A stretch of DNA of 17,608 nt, taken from assembly GCA_030849075.1 (NCBI GenBank), contig JASAOO010003018.1, positions 1 through 17,608 of the forward strand. The letters are read 5' to 3'. The DNA is from Zelonia costaricensis (lineage: Eukaryota > Euglenozoa > Kinetoplastea > Trypanosomatida > Trypanosomatidae). Both the position numbers and the translations under genes were made by a program. Numbering within the stretch: the first letter of the stretch is position 1; every line of letters starts with the position of its first letter. The notes beneath the pieces were generated by a model that saw only the letters and a program-made list of their open reading frames with translations, searched no databases and was not told the origin of the DNA. Shown piece after piece: positions 16,936-17,608 of the stretch.

Positions 16936-16985
16936 GTGTGTGTGTGTGTGTGTGTGTGTCTGTGTGTGTCTGTGTGTCTGTGTGT
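16936..16985. repeat. (GT)n microsatellite, compound
   Basis: About 50 bp of GT interrupted by three CT steps; the longest such tract in the window. Confidence 0.9.
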
Positions 16986-17200
16986 ACGTCATGTGTCTAG
17001 CCCGCGCGCATCACTCTTTCTTCTCCTTTTTTTTTCTGCTTCTCTTCGTCTCACCCCACCCCCTCTTGTCGGGCTCGAGCCGAGGCATTGTGCTGTGCGA
17101 CGCGCTTAGCCGAGTGTTGAGGAGGCGCATGCGCTGTGTTGCCGCTGTGGCAGTTGATGGTCTGGTCTGTGGCGCCCGCTTCTTTCTTTTCTTCTTCTCG

Positions 17201-17294
17201 TGTATGTGTGTGTGTGTGTGTGTGTGTTTGGGTGCTCTTCCACTTGACGGACATGTGAATTCGAGCTCCCCACACACACACGCACACACACACA
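17201..17294 (+). repeat. Inverted (GT)n/(CA)n arms
   Basis: A GT tract (17201-17228) faces a CA tract (17271-17294) across a 42-nt spacer. The arms are complementary over about 22 bp. Here GT comes first, the reverse order of the pairs at 4651 and 5061. Confidence 0.6.
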
Positions 17295-17340
17295 TACGCA
17301 CGCTCCCTCCAACGCTTCATCGTGTGCGTGCTGCATCCTC

Positions 17341-17455
17341 ACGTCCCTTCCCCGTCTCTCCTGCTCATTCCCCCCTCCCCCCTCCCCCTGCACCATCATT
17401 CTTCTATCCCCTCCCTCCCCTCACTTTCACGCCCGTCTGGTGCGTGCGCTTCCAG
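17341..17455 (+). promoter_or_regulatory. Predicted spliced-leader acceptor for a gene beyond the window
   Basis: About 110 bp of C/T-rich sequence contains no AG until CCAG at 17452-17455, as expected of a trans-splice acceptor. A second candidate is TTCTCAG ending at 17603. Either implies another + strand gene starting past the end of the window. Confidence 0.45.
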
Positions 17456-17456
17456 A

Positions 17457-17477
17457 TGTGTGTGTGTGTGTGTGTGT
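17457..17477. repeat. (TG)n microsatellite
   Basis: A TG tract directly after the acceptor-like CCAG at 17452-17455. Confidence 0.85.
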
Positions 17478-17608
17478 TTGGTGTGTGTGGCTTTGTGCGA
17501 CGGATCGTCTACTCCACCATCCCTAGTTTCCCCTCGACCTGTGTGACAGTCACATGACACCCATCCACCACCACCCACCCACCCACCTCCTCCCACTTCT
17601 CAGACTTC

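Larger units (their letters stand above)
16777..17608. other. 3' flank, no gene seen
   Basis: This is presumably the 3' UTR of the second paralogue and the leader of a gene beyond the window. It contains long GT tracts, a CA/GT inverted pair and a pyrimidine stretch from 17341 to 17453. Open frames here give only Val-Cys repeats or low complexity. Confidence 0.7.

Noticed and set aside
1..17608. CRISPR arrays, tRNA or rRNA genes, telomeric TTAGGG repeats, bacterial promoters or Shine-Dalgarno sites
   Set aside because: Looked for by eye and not found; the repeats present are dinucleotide, homopolymer or short tandem units without spacers.

Overview
The window looks like nuclear DNA from a trypanosomatid, most likely Leishmania or a near relative such as Leptomonas or Crithidia. 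Five intronless genes all lie on the + strand, as in a polycistronic transcription unit. Their codons are very GC-rich at third positions. They are separated by 1-3.6 kb of pyrimidine-rich DNA full of (GT)n, (CA)n and poly-C runs. Each gene is preceded by a long polypyrimidine stretch followed by an AG, the arrangement used for spliced-leader trans-splicing. In four of the five genes, the first ATG after the proposed AG is the assigned start codon; in the eIF2-beta gene a two-codon ATG-TGA comes first. I see no bacterial promoters, ribosome binding sites or operon spacing. The organism is inferred from gene content and style, not from a database match.

Layout. 1-2369: non-coding leader region. 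2370-3860: cyclopropane-fatty-acyl-phospholipid synthase, a bacterial-type lipid enzyme of probable lateral origin. 3861-7114: intergenic, with a G-rich 3' UTR, CA/GT inverted arms and a compositionally distinct island near 6240-6660. 7115-8257: translation initiation factor eIF2 beta. 8258-9845: intergenic, with a possible minus-strand SIDER-type degenerate retroposon near 9180-9480. 9846-10748: mitochondrial large-subunit ribosomal protein mL49 (Img2 family). 10749-11868: intergenic. 11869-12537 and 16120-16776: two diverged paralogues of an unrecognised small single-pass membrane protein, 3.6 kb apart. 16777-17608: intergenic, ending in strong splice-acceptor-like sequence that points to another gene downstream.

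The first three genes (lipid modification, cytosolic translation initiation, mitochondrial translation) share no pathway. This is normal for trypanosomatid gene arrays, where regulation is post-transcriptional, so UTR structures may matter more here than gene order. The most novel item is the paralogous membrane-protein pair. It shares a luminal N-glycosylation sequon, an FFxxHWY juxtamembrane motif, an FEFxxQRxAxKVVE cytosolic helix, an SD/YD acidic block and a VNPL tail, which suggests a conserved trypanosomatid adaptor or receptor family of unknown function.
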